In this document: piece after piece, positions 22,127 through 33,842 of the stretch
Position numbering within the stretch: the stretch's first letter is position 1
Layout of the letters: each line of letters begins with the position of its first letter
Translations under genes and position numbers: made by a program
Notes under the pieces: generated by a model
Database searches by the model: none
The model's input: only the letters and a program-made list of their open reading frames with translations
What the model was told of the DNA's origin: nothing
NCBI RefSeq assembly: GCF_016584115.1
Contig: NZ_NRSK01000008.1
Span: 1-64,000 of the forward strand
DNA: 64,000 nucleotides
DNA from: Ectothiorhodospira mobilis
GTDB lineage: Bacteria; Pseudomonadota; Gammaproteobacteria; Ectothiorhodospirales; Ectothiorhodospiraceae
Direction: 5' to 3'

Positions 22127-25100
22127 CTATTCCGAGGCCATCTGTGCGGCCTCCTCCACGTCCACCGACACCAGGCGCGACACACCGGGCTCGCGCATGG
22201 TGACCCCCACCAGCTGATCGGCCAGCTCCATGGTGGCCTTGTTGTGGGTGATGAAGATGAACTGGACGCGGGCAGACATCTCCCGCACCAGATCGCAGAA
22301 ACGCCCCACGTTGGCCTCGTCCAGCGGGGCGTCCACCTCGTCCAGCATGCAGAAGGGGGCCGGGTTGAGTTCGAAGATGGCGAACACCAGGGCCACCGCC
22401 GTCAGGGCCTTCTCCCCGCCGGACATGAGGTGGATGGTGGACAGACGCTTGCCCGGCGGGCGCGCCATCACCGCCACGCCGGTGGTAAGCAGATCCTCAC
22501 CGGTCATCTCCAGATGGGCCTGGCCCCCGCCGAACAGCCGCGGGAAGGTCTCCTTGAGCCGCTGGTTGACCCGCTCGAAGGTCTCGCGGAAACGCGAGCG
22601 GGTCTCCCGGTCGATGCGCTGGATGGCCCCCTCCAGGGTCCCCAGGGCCTCCTCCAGATCGGCATGCTGCTGGTCCAGGTACTGCTTGCGCTCCTCCTGC
22701 TGACGATACTCGTCGATGGCCGCCAGGTTGATGGCCCCCAGGCGCTGGATGCGCTGGGCCAGGCGCTCCGCCCGCTCCTGCCAGGCCGCCACCTCTGCGG
22801 CGGGGTCCAGGGATTCCAGCAGGGCCTCCGGCTGATGGCCGGTCTCCAGCAGCTGCTCCAGGCTCGTCTGGCGGCGCACCTTGACCTCCTGCCAGGCCAT
22901 GCGCAGTTCATCCAGCCGGCCGCGCAGGGATTCGCAGTCCCGCTCCGCGGCGAGCCGGTCCTGGTCGGCGCTGCGCATCCCCGCCTCCAGTTCCTGCACC
23001 CGGGCCCGCGCCCGGGAGAGTTCCTCCTCCAGGTCCGCCCGTTGCGCCACCAGGTTCTCCAGGCTCTCCTCCAGCCCGGAGATGGGGGCCGCGGCCTCCT
23101 CCAGGGCGGCGCCCAGGGACTCCCGCTGGCGCTCCAGCTGGGCGGCCTGGGTGCGCATGCGCTCCAGGCCCTGGCGGGTGGCGTCGCGGGAGGCGGTGAC
23201 GGACTGCAGGCGCAGGGCCATGCGCTGCACGGCGTCGCTGCGGGAGCGGGCCTCGGCACGGGCGGCGTCCAGATCCCGCCGCAGGGTGTCGCGGGTCTCC
23301 TCCAGTTCCCGGCGCTCCCGCTCCAGGGTCTCCATATGCGCCAGGGCCTCGTTGCGCCGGCGCGTGGCCTGCTGCAGGGCCTCGGCGTCCCGTTGCCGCT
23401 GCGCGCGCACCTCCGCCTGTTCCTCCTCGATGCGCCGGCGGCGCTGCACCGCCTGTTCCAGGCGGTCGCGGCGGCTGTCCAGACGGGAACGCACCTGGGA
23501 GGTGGCCCGCTGGGCCCGGTTCAGGGCCTCCTGCAGGGCATCCCGGTCGTTCTCCTGGGCCTGCAGGGCCTCGCGCTCCGTCTCCAGCGCCTGCTCCCGG
23601 GTCTCCACCGTCACCTGCAGGGTCTCCAGTTCCTCCCGCAGGCTGCGGATCTCCCGTTCCCGCTGCAGCAGGCCGGCGCGGGGATCCTCTTCACGGCAGA
23701 CCTGCAGCCAGCCCCGTCCCAGCCAGACCCCGTCCGGGGTGATCACCGACTCCCCCGGACCCAGGCGGGGACGCAGGGCCAGGGCCGCCTCCAGGTCGGG
23801 GGCGGTGTATACCCCGTCCAGCAGTCCCCCCAGGGGGCGCTCCCCCTGGACCCGCTGCGCCAGGGGGAGGGCGCCGATCCCGGCCCCCTCCCCGTCCGCA
23901 TGGGTATCCTCCACGGCGGCGAGGCGGGCCGACTCCAGTTGCAGGGCGGCCCGGGCCACGGGGCTCAGGTCCTCCACGCACAGGGCCTCCAGATGGGGAC
24001 CCAGGACCGTCTCCACGGCCTTCTCCCAGCCCGCATCCGCCTGCAGGCCCTCCCCCAGGCGCGGGGCATCCTCCAGCCCGTGCTGCGCCAGCCAGCCGGA
24101 CAGGGCCTGACCGTCCTTGCCCAGGGCCGCCTGCTGCAGGGCCTCCAGGGAGGCCAGACGCCCGCCCCGGGTCTGCAGGTCGCGGCGCTGCGCCTCCAGC
24201 TCCGAGGCCTGGGCGCGCACCTGCTCGCGCCGCCTGCGCATCGTCTCCAGGCTCTCCTGCAGCCGCCGGTTCAGCGCCTCCTCCTCCCCCCGGGCCCCTT
24301 CCAGTTCCTCCTCCAGGGCCTGGATTTCCGCCTCCAGGGCCTCGGTGGAGCATCCGGCCCGTTCCTCCTCCAGGCGCTGTGCGCGGGTGTCCAGGCGGGT
24401 GATCTGGCCCTCCTGTTGTTCCATGCGGGAGCGTTCCACCTGGGCCTGCTGTCCGGGTTCGGCGGCGCGGCGGTTGAAGTCGTCCCAGCGGGTCTGCCAT
24501 TCCCCCATGGCCTCCTCCGCCGCCTCCAGGCGCTCGTTCACGGTCTCCAGGGCCTCGCTTTCGGCCTCATGCTCCGGCTCCAGGGTCTCCAGTTCCTGCT
24601 CCAGGGCCACCAGGCGCTCCTCGTCGGCCTGGATGTGGCCCTCGGTCTCCTCCAGGGCGGTGCGCGTCTGCTCCAGTTCCCGGGTTTGGCGCTGGTGCAT
24701 CTCCTTCTGGTGGCGGATGGATTGCTCGGTGCCGGAGATGTCGGCTCCCAGGCGGTAGTAGCGTCCCTGGACGTCGTTGAGCGTCTCGTTGGCACGGTGC
24801 AGGGCCTCCCGGTCCCGTTCCAGGTCCGCCTCCAGACGCCGTTGACGGGAGACGGCCTCCTCCAGATGCACCTCCTGGGCCTTGAGCTCCTGTTGCCGCC
24901 GACCCATCTCGGCATCCAGGTCCCGCAGGTGCAGCGCGGCCAGTTCGGCCCGCACCTGCCGTTCCTCCTCCTTGAGGGCCTTGTAGCGCTCGGCGGTCTC
25001 CGCCTGGCGCCGCAGGTGGCCCAGTTGCCGCTCCACCTCGTCGCGCAGGTCCTGCAGGCGTTCCAGGTTCTCGCGGGTATGGCGGATGCGGTTCTCCGTC

Positions 25101-25636
25101 TCCCGGCGGCGCTCCTTGTACTTGGAGATGCCGGCGGCCTCCTCCAGGTAGACGCGCAGCTCCTCGGGCTTGGCCTCGATGAGCCGGGAAATCATGCCCT
25201 GCTCGATGATGGCGTAACTGCGCGGGCCCAGGCCCGTGCCCAGGAAGATATCGGTGATGTCGCGGCGGCGGCAGCGGGTGCCGTTGAGGAAATACTGGGA
25301 CTGGCCGTCCCGGGTGACGCGGCGGCGCACGGCGATCTCGGCGTAGCGGGCGTACTCCCCGCCCAGGCCGCCGTCACTGTTGTCGAAGACCAGTTCGATG
25401 GAGGCCTGGCCCACGGGCTGGCGGGAGGAGGAGCCGTTGAAGATGACGTCCTCCATGGAGTCGCCCCGCAGGTACTTGGCGGAGGACTCCCCCATGACCC
25501 AGCGCACGGCGTCGATGGTGTTGGACTTGCCGCAGCCGTTGGGTCCGACGATCCCCACGAGATTGCTCGGGAATGGGATCGTGGTAGGATCGACGAAGGA
25601 TTTGAAGCCGGCGAGTTTGATCTTGCTCAGGCGCAT
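22127..25636 (-). CDS. smc: Chromosome segregation protein SMC
   Basis: The 1169-residue ATPase begins [17 protein letters not shown]. It has the Walker [10 protein letters not shown], two long coiled coils rich in Glu, Arg, Gln and Leu (about 170-480 and 660-1000), a hinge domain (about 500-645), the signature [13 protein letters not shown] and Walker [16 protein letters not shown]. It organises and resolves chromosomes with ScpA and ScpB, whose genes are not here. Having SMC instead of MukB separates this lineage from the enteric bacteria. It heads a five-gene chain on the minus strand and diverges from queF. Confidence 0.98.
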   Translation of the reverse strand: MRLSKIKLAGFKSFVDPTTIPFPSNLVGIVGPNGCGKSNTIDAVRWVMGESSAKYLRGDSMEDVIFNGSSSRQPVGQASIELVFDNSDGGLGGEYARYAEIAVRRRVTRDGQSQYFLNGTRCRRRDITDIFLGTGLGPRSYAIIEQGMISRLIEAKPEELRVYLEEAAGISKYKERRRETENRIRHTRENLERLQDLRDEVERQLGHLRRQAETAERYKALKEEERQVRAELAALHLRDLDAEMGRRQQELKAQEVHLEEAVSRQRRLEADLERDREALHRANETLNDVQGRYYRLGADISGTEQSIRHQKEMHQRQTRELEQTRTALEETEGHIQADEERLVALEQELETLEPEHEAESEALETVNERLEAAEEAMGEWQTRWDDFNRRAAEPGQQAQVERSRMEQQEGQITRLDTRAQRLEEERAGCSTEALEAEIQALEEELEGARGEEEALNRRLQESLETMRRRREQVRAQASELEAQRRDLQTRGGRLASLEALQQAALGKDGQALSGWLAQHGLEDAPRLGEGLQADAGWEKAVETVLGPHLEALCVEDLSPVARAALQLESARLAAVEDTHADGEGAGIGALPLAQRVQGERPLGGLLDGVYTAPDLEAALALRPRLGPGESVITPDGVWLGRGWLQVCREEDPRAGLLQREREIRSLREELETLQVTVETREQALETEREALQAQENDRDALQEALNRAQRATSQVRSRLDSRRDRLEQAVQRRRRIEEEQAEVRAQRQRDAEALQQATRRRNEALAHMETLERERRELEETRDTLRRDLDAARAEARSRSDAVQRMALRLQSVTASRDATRQGLERMRTQAAQLERQRESLGAALEEAAAPISGLEESLENLVAQRADLEEELSRARARVQELEAGMRSADQDRLAAERDCESLRGRLDELRMAWQEVKVRRQTSLEQLLETGHQPEALLESLDPAAEVAAWQERAERLAQRIQRLGAINLAAIDEYRQQEERKQYLDQQHADLEEALGTLEGAIQRIDRETRSRFRETFERVNQRLKETFPRLFGGGQAHLEMTGEDLLTTGVAVMARPPGKRLSTIHLMSGGEKALTAVALVFAIFELNPAPFCMLDEVDAPLDEANVGRFCDLVREMSARVQFIFITHNKATMELADQLVGVTMREPGVSRLVSVDVEEAAQMASE

Positions 25637-25658
25637 CGGATCCCTTCTGGAAAGACAC

Positions 25659-25686
25659 GGGCCCGGGGCGGTGTGCTCCCGGGCCC
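25659..25686. repeat. Perfect inverted repeat between smc and queF
   Basis: GGGCCCGGG (25659-25667) and CCCGGGCCC (25678-25686) are exact reverse complements with a 10-base spacer. Each arm is itself nearly palindromic. It sits in the 84-base gap between the divergent smc and queF starts and could be an operator or a hairpin in either leader. Confidence 0.5.
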
Positions 25687-25720
25687 ACGGTCCACATACG
25701 AAACCTCTGTCCGGGAAATC

Positions 25721-26110
25721 ATGTCCACTCAGCCCAGCAAGAACCTAGACACCTTCGAAAACCCCAACAGGGCGCGGGATTATACCATCCGCATCCGCAT
25801 CCCGGAGTTCACCTGCCTCTGCCCCAAGACCGGCCAGCCGGACTTCGCCGAACTGCTGCTGGAATACGTGCCCGAGGCGCGCTGCGTGGAGCTGAAATCC
25901 CTCAAGACCTACATCTGGTCCTTCCGCGAGGAAGGGGGCTTCCACGAGGCAATGACCAACCGCATCCTGGGGGACCTGGTGGCGGCCACCGCCCCCCGCT
26001 TCATGCGCCTGACGGCGGAATTCAATGTCCGCGGCGGGATCTACACCACCGTGGTGGCGGAGCACCGGGATCCCGCCTGGGAGGCCCCCCGGCCGGTGTC
26101 CCTGCCCTGA
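25721..26110 (+). CDS. queF: NADPH-dependent 7-cyano-7-deazaguanine reductase QueF
   Basis: QueF reduces preQ0 to preQ1 for queuosine synthesis. The 129-residue product is the short single-domain type. It contains the catalytic cysteine in [16 protein letters not shown] and the family segment [20 protein letters not shown]. The ATG at 25721 is chosen because family members start shortly before this core; the frame is open far upstream only because of composition bias. The preQ1 product feeds Tgt (gene at 9570-10673). No preQ1 riboswitch is recognisable upstream. Confidence 0.95.
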   Translation: MSTQPSKNLDTFENPNRARDYTIRIRIPEFTCLCPKTGQPDFAELLLEYVPEARCVELKSLKTYIWSFREEGGFHEAMTNRILGDLVAATAPRFMRLTAEFNVRGGIYTTVVAEHRDPAWEAPRPVSLP

Positions 26111-26133
26111 GGGCATAAGTTCGGGTCCGCCAC

Positions 26134-27945
26134 TCACGCCCCGGGGATGGGCAGCGGATCCTCCTGCGCCCCGGCCTGCTGCCGGTGCCACAGGCGGGCA
26201 TAGACCCCGCCCGCCGCCAGCAGGTCCTCGTGCCTTCCCTGCTCCACCACCTGCCCCTGCTCCAGCACCAGGATGTTGTCCGCGTCCCGGATGGTGGAGA
26301 GGCGGTGGGCGATGGCCAGGGTGGTGCGCTGCGCGGCCACCTCCGAGAGTGCCTCCAGTATGGAGCGTTCCGACTGGGAGTCCAGGGAGGAGGTGGCCTC
26401 GTCCAGCACCAGCAGGGGCGGGTCCTTGAGCAGCACCCGGGCGATGGCGATGCGCTGCTTCTCGCCGCCGGAGAGCTTCAGGCCCCGTTCCCCCACCAGG
26501 GTGTCATACCCCTCCGGCAACGACTGGATGAACCCCTCCAGATGGGCCAGGCGGGCGGCGCGGTGGACCGCCTCGGGGGGGGCGTCCGGGTGGCCGTAGG
26601 CGATGTTGTAGTAGATAGTGTCGTTGAACAGTACCGTGTCCTGGGGCACCACGCCGATGGCGGCCCGCAGGCTGTCCTGGGTGAGGTCCCGGATGTCCTC
26701 ACCGTCCACCCGGATGCAGCCGGCATCCACATCGTAGAAGCGGAACAGCAGCCGGGCGATGGTGGACTTGCCCGCGCCGCTGGGGCCGACGATGGCCAGC
26801 TTGCCCCCGGGGGGCACGGTGAAACTCACCCCCTGCAGAATGGGCCGCTGGGGCCCGTAGGCGAAGGAGACCCCCTCGAAGCGCACCTCACCCCCCCGGG
26901 GCCGCAACGCCTTTGCCCCCGGCCGGTCCACCACCCGGGGGGGCACCTCCGTGAGCCGGAACAGGCGTTCGATGTTGATCAGGGCCTCGCGGATCTCCCG
27001 GTAGACGAAGCCGAGGAAGTTCAGGGGGATGAAGAGCTGGATCATGTAGGCGTTGACCATCACCAGGTCCCCCACACTCATGCTGCCCCCGGCCACCCGG
27101 TCCGAGGCCATGAACATCATGACGGTGATGGCCCCGGCGATGATGAAGGCCTGCCCGGAGTTCAGGGCCGCCAGGGAGAGGCGGTTGTTCATGCGCGCCG
27201 CCTCCCATTCCTCCAGGTCCCGGTCATAGCGGCGGGCCTCGAAGGCCTCGTTGCCGAAGTATTTCACCGTCTCGTAGTTGAGCAGGCTGTCCACGGCACG
27301 GGTGTTAGAGCGGTTGTCCATGCGGTTGGCCTGGCGCACGAAGCGGTTGCGCCATTCCGTCACCAGCACGGAGAACAGGGCATAGACCGCCACGGCCGCC
27401 ACCACCGCCACCCCGAAGGCGGGGCTGAGGGTGACGAACAGGATCCCCGCCACCAGCACGATCTCCAGCACCGTGGGCAGGATATTGAACAGGGTGAACC
27501 GCAGCAGGAAGCGGATGCCCGTGGTGCCGCGCTCGATATCCCGGGCCAGCCCGCCGGTGCGCCGCTCCAGGTGGAAGCCCAGATCCATGCGGTGCAGGTG
27601 CTCGAAAACCCGCAGCGAGACGCGGCGCATGGCCCGCTCCGCCACCCGGGCGAAGACGGCGTCCCGCAACTCGGAGAACAGCACCGTGGAGAACCGCAGC
27701 AGACCGTAGCCCAGCAGCAGGGCCACGGGCACCACCATGGCCGCCTGCTCGGGTCCCGCCTCAAAATGATCCACGATGTACTTCAGGGCCACGGGCACCA
27801 GCACATTGGCCCCCTTGGCCAGGGCCAGCAGCACCAGGGCCGCGATCACCCGGCCGCGGAACTCCATGAGATAGGGCCACAGGCTCAGGAGGATGCGCCA
27901 GTTCACCGGCTGATCCGAATAGGCATAGTCGGAGCGGTGTTTCAC
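26134..27945 (-). CDS. Atm1-type ABC transporter (fused permease and ATPase)
   Basis: The 603-residue half-transporter has a six-helix permease domain (about 25-335) and an ATPase domain (about 350-590) with Walker A VGPSGAGKST, Q loop VPQDTVLFND, signature LSGGEKQRIAIARVL and Walker B LLVLDEATSSLD. The TM region (VPVALKYIVDHFE, LFNILPTVLEIVLVAGI, SLLNYETVKYFGNEAFEARRY) is characteristic of the Atm1/ABCB7/HMT1 subgroup. That subgroup exports glutathione derivatives and is linked to Fe-S and heavy-metal balance. It converges with queF and diverges from pckA. Confidence 0.88.
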   Translation of the reverse strand: MKHRSDYAYSDQPVNWRILLSLWPYLMEFRGRVIAALVLLALAKGANVLVPVALKYIVDHFEAGPEQAAMVVPVALLLGYGLLRFSTVLFSELRDAVFARVAERAMRRVSLRVFEHLHRMDLGFHLERRTGGLARDIERGTTGIRFLLRFTLFNILPTVLEIVLVAGILFVTLSPAFGVAVVAAVAVYALFSVLVTEWRNRFVRQANRMDNRSNTRAVDSLLNYETVKYFGNEAFEARRYDRDLEEWEAARMNNRLSLAALNSGQAFIIAGAITVMMFMASDRVAGGSMSVGDLVMVNAYMIQLFIPLNFLGFVYREIREALINIERLFRLTEVPPRVVDRPGAKALRPRGGEVRFEGVSFAYGPQRPILQGVSFTVPPGGKLAIVGPSGAGKSTIARLLFRFYDVDAGCIRVDGEDIRDLTQDSLRAAIGVVPQDTVLFNDTIYYNIAYGHPDAPPEAVHRAARLAHLEGFIQSLPEGYDTLVGERGLKLSGGEKQRIAIARVLLKDPPLLVLDEATSSLDSQSERSILEALSEVAAQRTTLAIAHRLSTIRDADNILVLEQGQVVEQGRHEDLLAAGGVYARLWHRQQAGAQEDPLPIPGA

Positions 27946-28111
27946 GATATACGTCCACGATCAAACGAAAGAACCGGTCTCCGGGCACCTTCACCCGGCA
28001 CGAAAACAAGGATGATTCTACCGCACGAAAGCATAAGTAAAGATTGAAAAAAAATAATAAAAGCGGCCTTCCCCCCCAAACAAAAACTCCAGGCGGATGG
28101 AATACGGATAG

Positions 28112-28127
28112 AACCGGAATACCGGTT
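28112..28127. repeat. Inverted repeat upstream of pckA
   Basis: AACCGG-AATA-CCGGTT is a perfect dyad with 6-base arms, 60 bases before the pckA start. A second small dyad, AATAC-TCTTTT-GTATT, follows nearer the gene. The gap between the divergent ABC transporter and pckA (27946-28186) is AT-rich for this genome and probably holds both promoters, but no clear -35/-10 pair stands out. Confidence 0.35.
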
Positions 28128-28186
28128 GTCTGAAGGGAGGCAACCCAATACTCTTTTGTATTCCTTTCTCGCCAACGGGAACACGC

Positions 28187-29779
<1,593 letters not shown>

Positions 29780-29788
29780 GGGCATTCT

Positions 29789-29819
29789 CGCCCCCGTCCC
29801 CCGCCGGGGGGCGGGGGCG
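29789..29819. terminator. GC hairpin between convergent pckA and lysS
   Basis: A near-perfect self-complementary 31-base G/C stretch starts 10 bases after the pckA stop and ends just before the lysS stop. The arms CGCCCCCG...CGGGGGCG can pair for at least 12 base pairs with one G-U. There is no T run. A bidirectional transcript end is the likely role. Confidence 0.5.
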
Positions 29820-29823
29820 GACC

Positions 29824-31320
29824 TCAGTCGGCCTGGGGGCGCATGTGGGGGAAGAGCAGCACGTCCCGGATGGAGGCCGAGTCGGTGAACAGCATCACCA
29901 GGCGGTCGATGCCGATGCCCTCCCCCGCCGTGGGCGGCATGCCGTGCTCCAGGGCCCGCAGGTAGTCGGCGTCGAAGTGCATGGCCTCGTCGTCGCCGGC
30001 CTCCTTCTCCTGCACCTGCCGGCGGAAGCGTTCCGCCTGATCCTCGTAGTCGTTCAGCTCCGAGAAGCCGTTGGCAATCTCCCGCCCCCCCACGAAGAAC
30101 TCGAAACGGTCGGTGACGAAGGGATCGGCGTCGTTGCGCCGGGCCAGGGGCGAGACCTCCGTGGGATAGGCGGTGATGAAGGTGGGGTCCGTCAGGCGCG
30201 ACTCCACCGTCTTCTCGAAGATCTCGATCCACACCTTGCCCAGACCGTAACTGTCCTTCAGGGGGATGCCCCGGGCCTCGGCGGCGGCCCGGGCCCGTTG
30301 CGGGTCCTCCAGGTCGGCGGCCTCCAGATCGGGGTTGTACCGGAGGATGGCCTCCTTGACGGTGAGGCGCTCGAAGGGCCTGCCGAAGTCGTAGGTCTCC
30401 CCCTGATAATGCACCGTGGTGGAGCCCAGCACGTCCCGGGTGAGGGTGCGCAGCAGGTCCTCGGTGAGGTCCATGAGTTCGTGATGGGTGACGTAGGCCT
30501 CGTAGAACTCCAGCATGGTGAACTCGGGGTTGTGCCGCGTGGACAGCCCCTCGTTGCGGAAATTGCGGTTGATCTCGTAGACCTTTTCGAAGCCCCCCAC
30601 CACCAGACGCTTGAGATACAGCTCCGGGGCAATGCGCAGAAAGAGCTGCATATCCAGGGCGTTGTGGTGGGTGGCGAAGGGCCGGGCCGTGGCCCCGCCG
30701 GGGATGGCCTGCATCATGGGGGTCTCCACCTCGAGAAACCCCCGGGCGTTGAGGTAGTCCCGGATGCCCTGGATGATGCGGGTGCGGACGCGGAAGATCT
30801 CCCGCACCGGCTCGTTCATGATCAGATCCACATAGCGCTGGCGGTAGCGGGTCTCGGTGTCCGCGAGCCCGTGGAATTTCTCCGGCAGCGGGCGCACGGA
30901 CTTGGTGAGCAGACGCAGGGTGTCCACCTGCACCGAGAGCTCCCCGGTTTTGGTGCGGAACAGGGTCCCCTCGGCGCCGAGGATGTCGCCCACGTCCCAG
31001 CCCTTGAACTCCTGATAGCGCCCTTCCGGCAGGGCGTCCCGCTGCACGAAGAGCTGGATGCGTCCGGACATGTCCAGCAGCTGGGCGAAGCTGGCCTTGC
31101 CCATGACCCGCTTGGCCATCATGCGCCCGGCCACGGCCACCCGCACGGGCTCGGCCTCGAAGAAGGCCGCGTCCCGCTCGCCGTACTCGGCGTGGAGTTC
31201 GCCGGCCATGACATTGCGGCGGAAATCGTTGGGGAAGGCGGTCCCCGCCTCCCGCAGCCGCTGCAGCTTTTCGCGGCGCTGGGCGATGAGCTTGTTCTCG
31301 TCCTGGGTCGGGTCGGTCAT
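29824..31320 (-). CDS. lysS: Lysyl-tRNA synthetase (class II)
   Basis: The 498-residue protein has an N-terminal OB anticodon-binding domain (about 55-180). The class II catalytic core has motif 1 near [10 protein letters not shown], motif 2 in [15 protein letters not shown] and motif 3 in [14 protein letters not shown]. It charges tRNA-Lys. The ATG at 31320 ([11 protein letters not shown]) is used; an in-frame TTG five codons upstream is the alternative, and neither has a strong Shine-Dalgarno. It follows prfB, the common prfB-lysS pair of gammaproteobacteria. Confidence 0.97.
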   Translation of the reverse strand: MTDPTQDENKLIAQRREKLQRLREAGTAFPNDFRRNVMAGELHAEYGERDAAFFEAEPVRVAVAGRMMAKRVMGKASFAQLLDMSGRIQLFVQRDALPEGRYQEFKGWDVGDILGAEGTLFRTKTGELSVQVDTLRLLTKSVRPLPEKFHGLADTETRYRQRYVDLIMNEPVREIFRVRTRIIQGIRDYLNARGFLEVETPMMQAIPGGATARPFATHHNALDMQLFLRIAPELYLKRLVVGGFEKVYEINRNFRNEGLSTRHNPEFTMLEFYEAYVTHHELMDLTEDLLRTLTRDVLGSTTVHYQGETYDFGRPFERLTVKEAILRYNPDLEAADLEDPQRARAAAEARGIPLKDSYGLGKVWIEIFEKTVESRLTDPTFITAYPTEVSPLARRNDADPFVTDRFEFFVGGREIANGFSELNDYEDQAERFRRQVQEKEAGDDEAMHFDADYLRALEHGMPPTAGEGIGIDRLVMLFTDSASIRDVLLFPHMRPQAD

Positions 31321-31364
31321 GGGCTGGCTTGCCAAATCGTGTCAGGGGAACGGGGTTTTGTCGT

Positions 31365-31389
31365 CCGGGGCCGGGGGCACCGGCCCCGG
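31365..31389 (-). other. Intercistronic hairpin between prfB and lysS
   Basis: CCGGGGCCGG and CCGGCCCCGG are exact complements across a 5-base loop, giving a 10-base-pair stem in the 76-base prfB-lysS gap. No U tract follows on the minus strand. It may be an mRNA processing or stability element that sets the ratio of the two products. Confidence 0.45.
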
Positions 31390-31396
31390 CGGGGCA

Positions 31397-32495
31397 TTAC
31401 AGGCCGCTTTTCAGGCTGGCCTCGATGAAGGCGTCCAGGTCACCGTCCAGCACCGCCTGGGTGTTGCCCACCTCCACGCCGGTGCGCAGGTCCTTGATGC
31501 GGGACTGGTCCAGCACGTAGGAGCGGATCTGGCTGCCCCAGCCGATGTCCGCCTTGCTGTCCTCCATGGCCTGCTTCTCGGCGTTGCGCTTCTGCAGCTC
31601 CAGCTCGTAGAGCTTGGCGCGGAGCTGGTTCATGGCGAAGTCCTTGTTCTTGTGCTGCGAGCGCCCGTTCTGGCAGGCGGTGACCACCCCCGTGGGCAGG
31701 TGGGTGATGCGCACGGCGGATTCGGTGCGGTTCACGTGCTGGCCGCCGGCGCCGCTGGCGCGGTAGACATCGATGCGCAGGTCCGCCGGGTTGATCTCGA
31801 TGTCGATGTCGTCGCTCACCTCGGGGGAGACGAAGACCGAGGTGAAGGAGGTGTGGCGGCGGTTGCCGGAGTCGAAGGGGGACTTGCGCACCAGACGGTG
31901 CACCCCGGTCTCGGTGCGCAGCCAGCCGAAGGCATAGGCGCCGTCGAAACGCACCGTGGCGCTCTTGATGCCGGCCACCTCCCCTTCGGACACCTCCATG
32001 AGCTCGGTGGTAAAACCGTGGCGCTCGCCCCAGCGCAGGTACATGCGCAGCAGCATCTCCGCCCAGTCCTGGGCCTCGGTGCCGCCGGACCCGGCCTGGA
32101 TCTCCAGAAAGGCGGGGCGCTCGTCCATCTCGCCGGAGAACATGCGCTGGAATTCCAGATCGGCCACGGTGGCCTCGTAGCGCTCCAGGTCCGTGCGCAC
32201 GGACTCGGCGGTGTCCTCGTCCGCTTCCGCCTGGGCCATCTCCAGCAGTTCCCGGGCATCCTCCAGGCCGCCGCCGATGCGCTCCAGGTTGTGCACGATC
32301 CCCTCCAGATGGGCCCGCTCCTTGCCCAGGGCCTGGGCCTTGTCCGGATCGTTCCAGACGTTGGGGTCCTCCAGTTCCCGGTTTACTTCTTCCAGGCGAT
32401 CGCGCTTGGTATCGAAGTCAAAGATACCCCCTCAGGGCGTCCACACGCCCTTGCAGGTCTTTGATCTGGGAAAACAACGGGTTCAGTTCCTGCAT
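31397..32495 (-). CDS. prfB: Peptide chain release factor 2, with programmed +1 frameshift
   Basis: RF2 ends translation at UGA and UAA. Translation starts at the ATG at 32495 ([21 protein letters not shown]). It reaches an in-frame UGA (32420-32418) after 25 codons and continues in the +1 frame from GAC to the stop at 31397, giving 365 residues in total. The slip site is CTT TGA C with AGGGGG just upstream. The second frame has the codon-recognition SPF motif (KSPFDSGNR) and the GGQ motif ([11 protein letters not shown]). This is the normal autoregulatory RF2 arrangement, not a broken gene. It lies upstream of lysS. Confidence 0.96.
32417..32432 (-). other. prfB programmed frameshift signal
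   Basis: On the minus strand the sequence reads AGG GGG TAT CTT TGA C. It combines a Shine-Dalgarno-like AGGGGG, the slippery CUU codon and a UGA followed by C. When RF2 is scarce, ribosomes pause at UGA and slip +1, which restores RF2 synthesis. Confidence 0.95.
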
Positions 32496-32555
32496 GGATG
32501 GCCCTTCCCACGATGGTCTTTCGGAAAACCTGAAAGTGTACCACGAACGGGGCAA

Positions 32556-32583
32556 AAGGGCCGCGCCCGGGGAGCGGGCGCGG
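32556..32583 (-). terminator. Terminator-like hairpin after the flg operon
   Basis: CCGCGCCCG and CGGGCGCGG pair across a 5-base loop. On the minus strand the stem is followed by CCC and TTTT. It lies after flgL and before prfB, both on the minus strand, so it would separate the flagellar transcript from prfB-lysS. Confidence 0.6.
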
Positions 32584-32633
32584 GGTGCGGAAGGAACCCT
32601 GGGCGGGAGGGCCGGGGAACCGCCCCGGCGCCG

Positions 32634-33839
32634 TCAGCGGATGAAGTCGAACAGGGACAGCCGGGCCACCTGGGTGTAGGACTGCTGCGCGGCCTGCAGG
32701 CTCACCTGCTGCAGGTTGAAGCGGCTGATGGCCTCGGCATAGTCCAGGTCGCGGATCTCGGAGAGGGTGGTCTCCATCTGCAGGATCTGCTCCTCGTGCA
32801 ATCCGTTTTGGGATTCCAGGGCGTTGAGCCGGGCACCGACGGTGGAGCGCACATCCAGGACGTGCTCCAGGGCGCTGTCCAGTTCCGTCAGGCCCCGGTT
32901 GATGGCGTTGTTCACCGGGGCGGTGGTGCCCCCGCTGCCCGATTCCAGGGCGGAGATCATGCGGTCCAGGCCCTGGAACAGGGTCTGCTCCTGGGAGGCC
33001 CGGATCTCGAAGGAATCCCCCGCATCCGGCCGCCCCTTGACCTGGAGCTGGATGCCGTTGAACTCGATGCCCTGACCGCTCTCGAAGGATGCCGGTCCGG
33101 CCACCACGCCGCCGCCGTTGTCCAGGACCCGGTATTCCTCTTCGCTGATGAATTCGAGGGTGAACGGCCCACCGGCCCCACCGTTCCATGCGGCCTGGTC
33201 CACCACCTGACCGGTATCGGCCACTCCGGAGCCGCTGTTGCCGGGATCCGGGATCACGGTGAAATCCCCGTTGCCGTCCGGGATGCCCCCGAAGACGGCA
33301 CTGCCCGCGTCCCCCACGGCGATACGGCGCACGGGGCTGATGTCCACCTCGCGTGCGCCATCATCCCCCTGATAGACGATCTCCCCGGTGGCATCGGCCA
33401 CGAAGGGCCTGGTCTCGGAGCGGTACCCCGCGAACAGGTATTCCCCGTTGGCGTCCCGGGTGTTGGCCAGGTCCACGAGGCCGTCCAGGACCTGGCGCAT
33501 CTCCTCCGCCAGGTACCCCCGGGTCTCGTCGGTCTGGGAGGCGTTGTTGGCCTGCACCGCCAGGGCACGGATGCGCTGCAGCCCGTCCCCCACCCCCGCC
33601 AGGGTGGTCTCGGTGAGGCGCAGGCGGCGTTCGGCCAGTTGGCCATTCCTCTGGTACTGCTCTGTCTGCTGGACGCGGCTCTCGAACTGCAGGGTCTGCA
33701 CGCTGCCGCTGGGGTCATCGGAGGGGGCGAGGATGCGGCGGCCCGTGGCCAGCTGGTTCTGGGTGCGGGCGATCTCCGCCTGCTGGCGCTGCATCACATC
33801 GACGCCGTTCTGGAAGATCTGGCTGGTGGATATACGCAT
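32634..33839 (-). CDS. flgL: Flagellar hook-filament junction protein FlgL
   Basis: The 401-residue protein has the flagellin-like N terminus (MRISTSQIFQNGVDVMQRQ ... LATGRRILAPSDDPS) and C terminus (SLQAAQQSYTQVARLSLFDF), both coiled and conserved for export and assembly. The middle (about 140-290) is a variable Gly- and Asp-rich domain. FlgL (HAP3) joins the hook to the filament. It follows flgK by 3 bases and is the last flagellar gene before prfB. Confidence 0.95.
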   Translation of the reverse strand: MRISTSQIFQNGVDVMQRQQAEIARTQNQLATGRRILAPSDDPSGSVQTLQFESRVQQTEQYQRNGQLAERRLRLTETTLAGVGDGLQRIRALAVQANNASQTDETRGYLAEEMRQVLDGLVDLANTRDANGEYLFAGYRSETRPFVADATGEIVYQGDDGAREVDISPVRRIAVGDAGSAVFGGIPDGNGDFTVIPDPGNSGSGVADTGQVVDQAAWNGGAGGPFTLEFISEEEYRVLDNGGGVVAGPASFESGQGIEFNGIQLQVKGRPDAGDSFEIRASQEQTLFQGLDRMISALESGSGGTTAPVNNAINRGLTELDSALEHVLDVRSTVGARLNALESQNGLHEEQILQMETTLSEIRDLDYAEAISRFNLQQVSLQAAQQSYTQVARLSLFDFIR

Positions 33840-33842
33840 GGC

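Noticed and set aside
22244-25720. A long plus-strand frame antisense to smc
   Set aside because: Only its last 129 codons (25721-26110) match a real protein, QueF. The rest is a shadow of the smc coiled coil.
25637-25720. Possible preQ1 riboswitch before queF
   Set aside because: The leader lacks the short hairpin plus A-rich tail of class I preQ1 elements; only a GC inverted repeat is present.
32418-32420. In-frame UGA near the start of prfB suggesting a pseudogene
   Set aside because: The UGA is part of the conserved autoregulatory frameshift site and the rest of the gene is intact.
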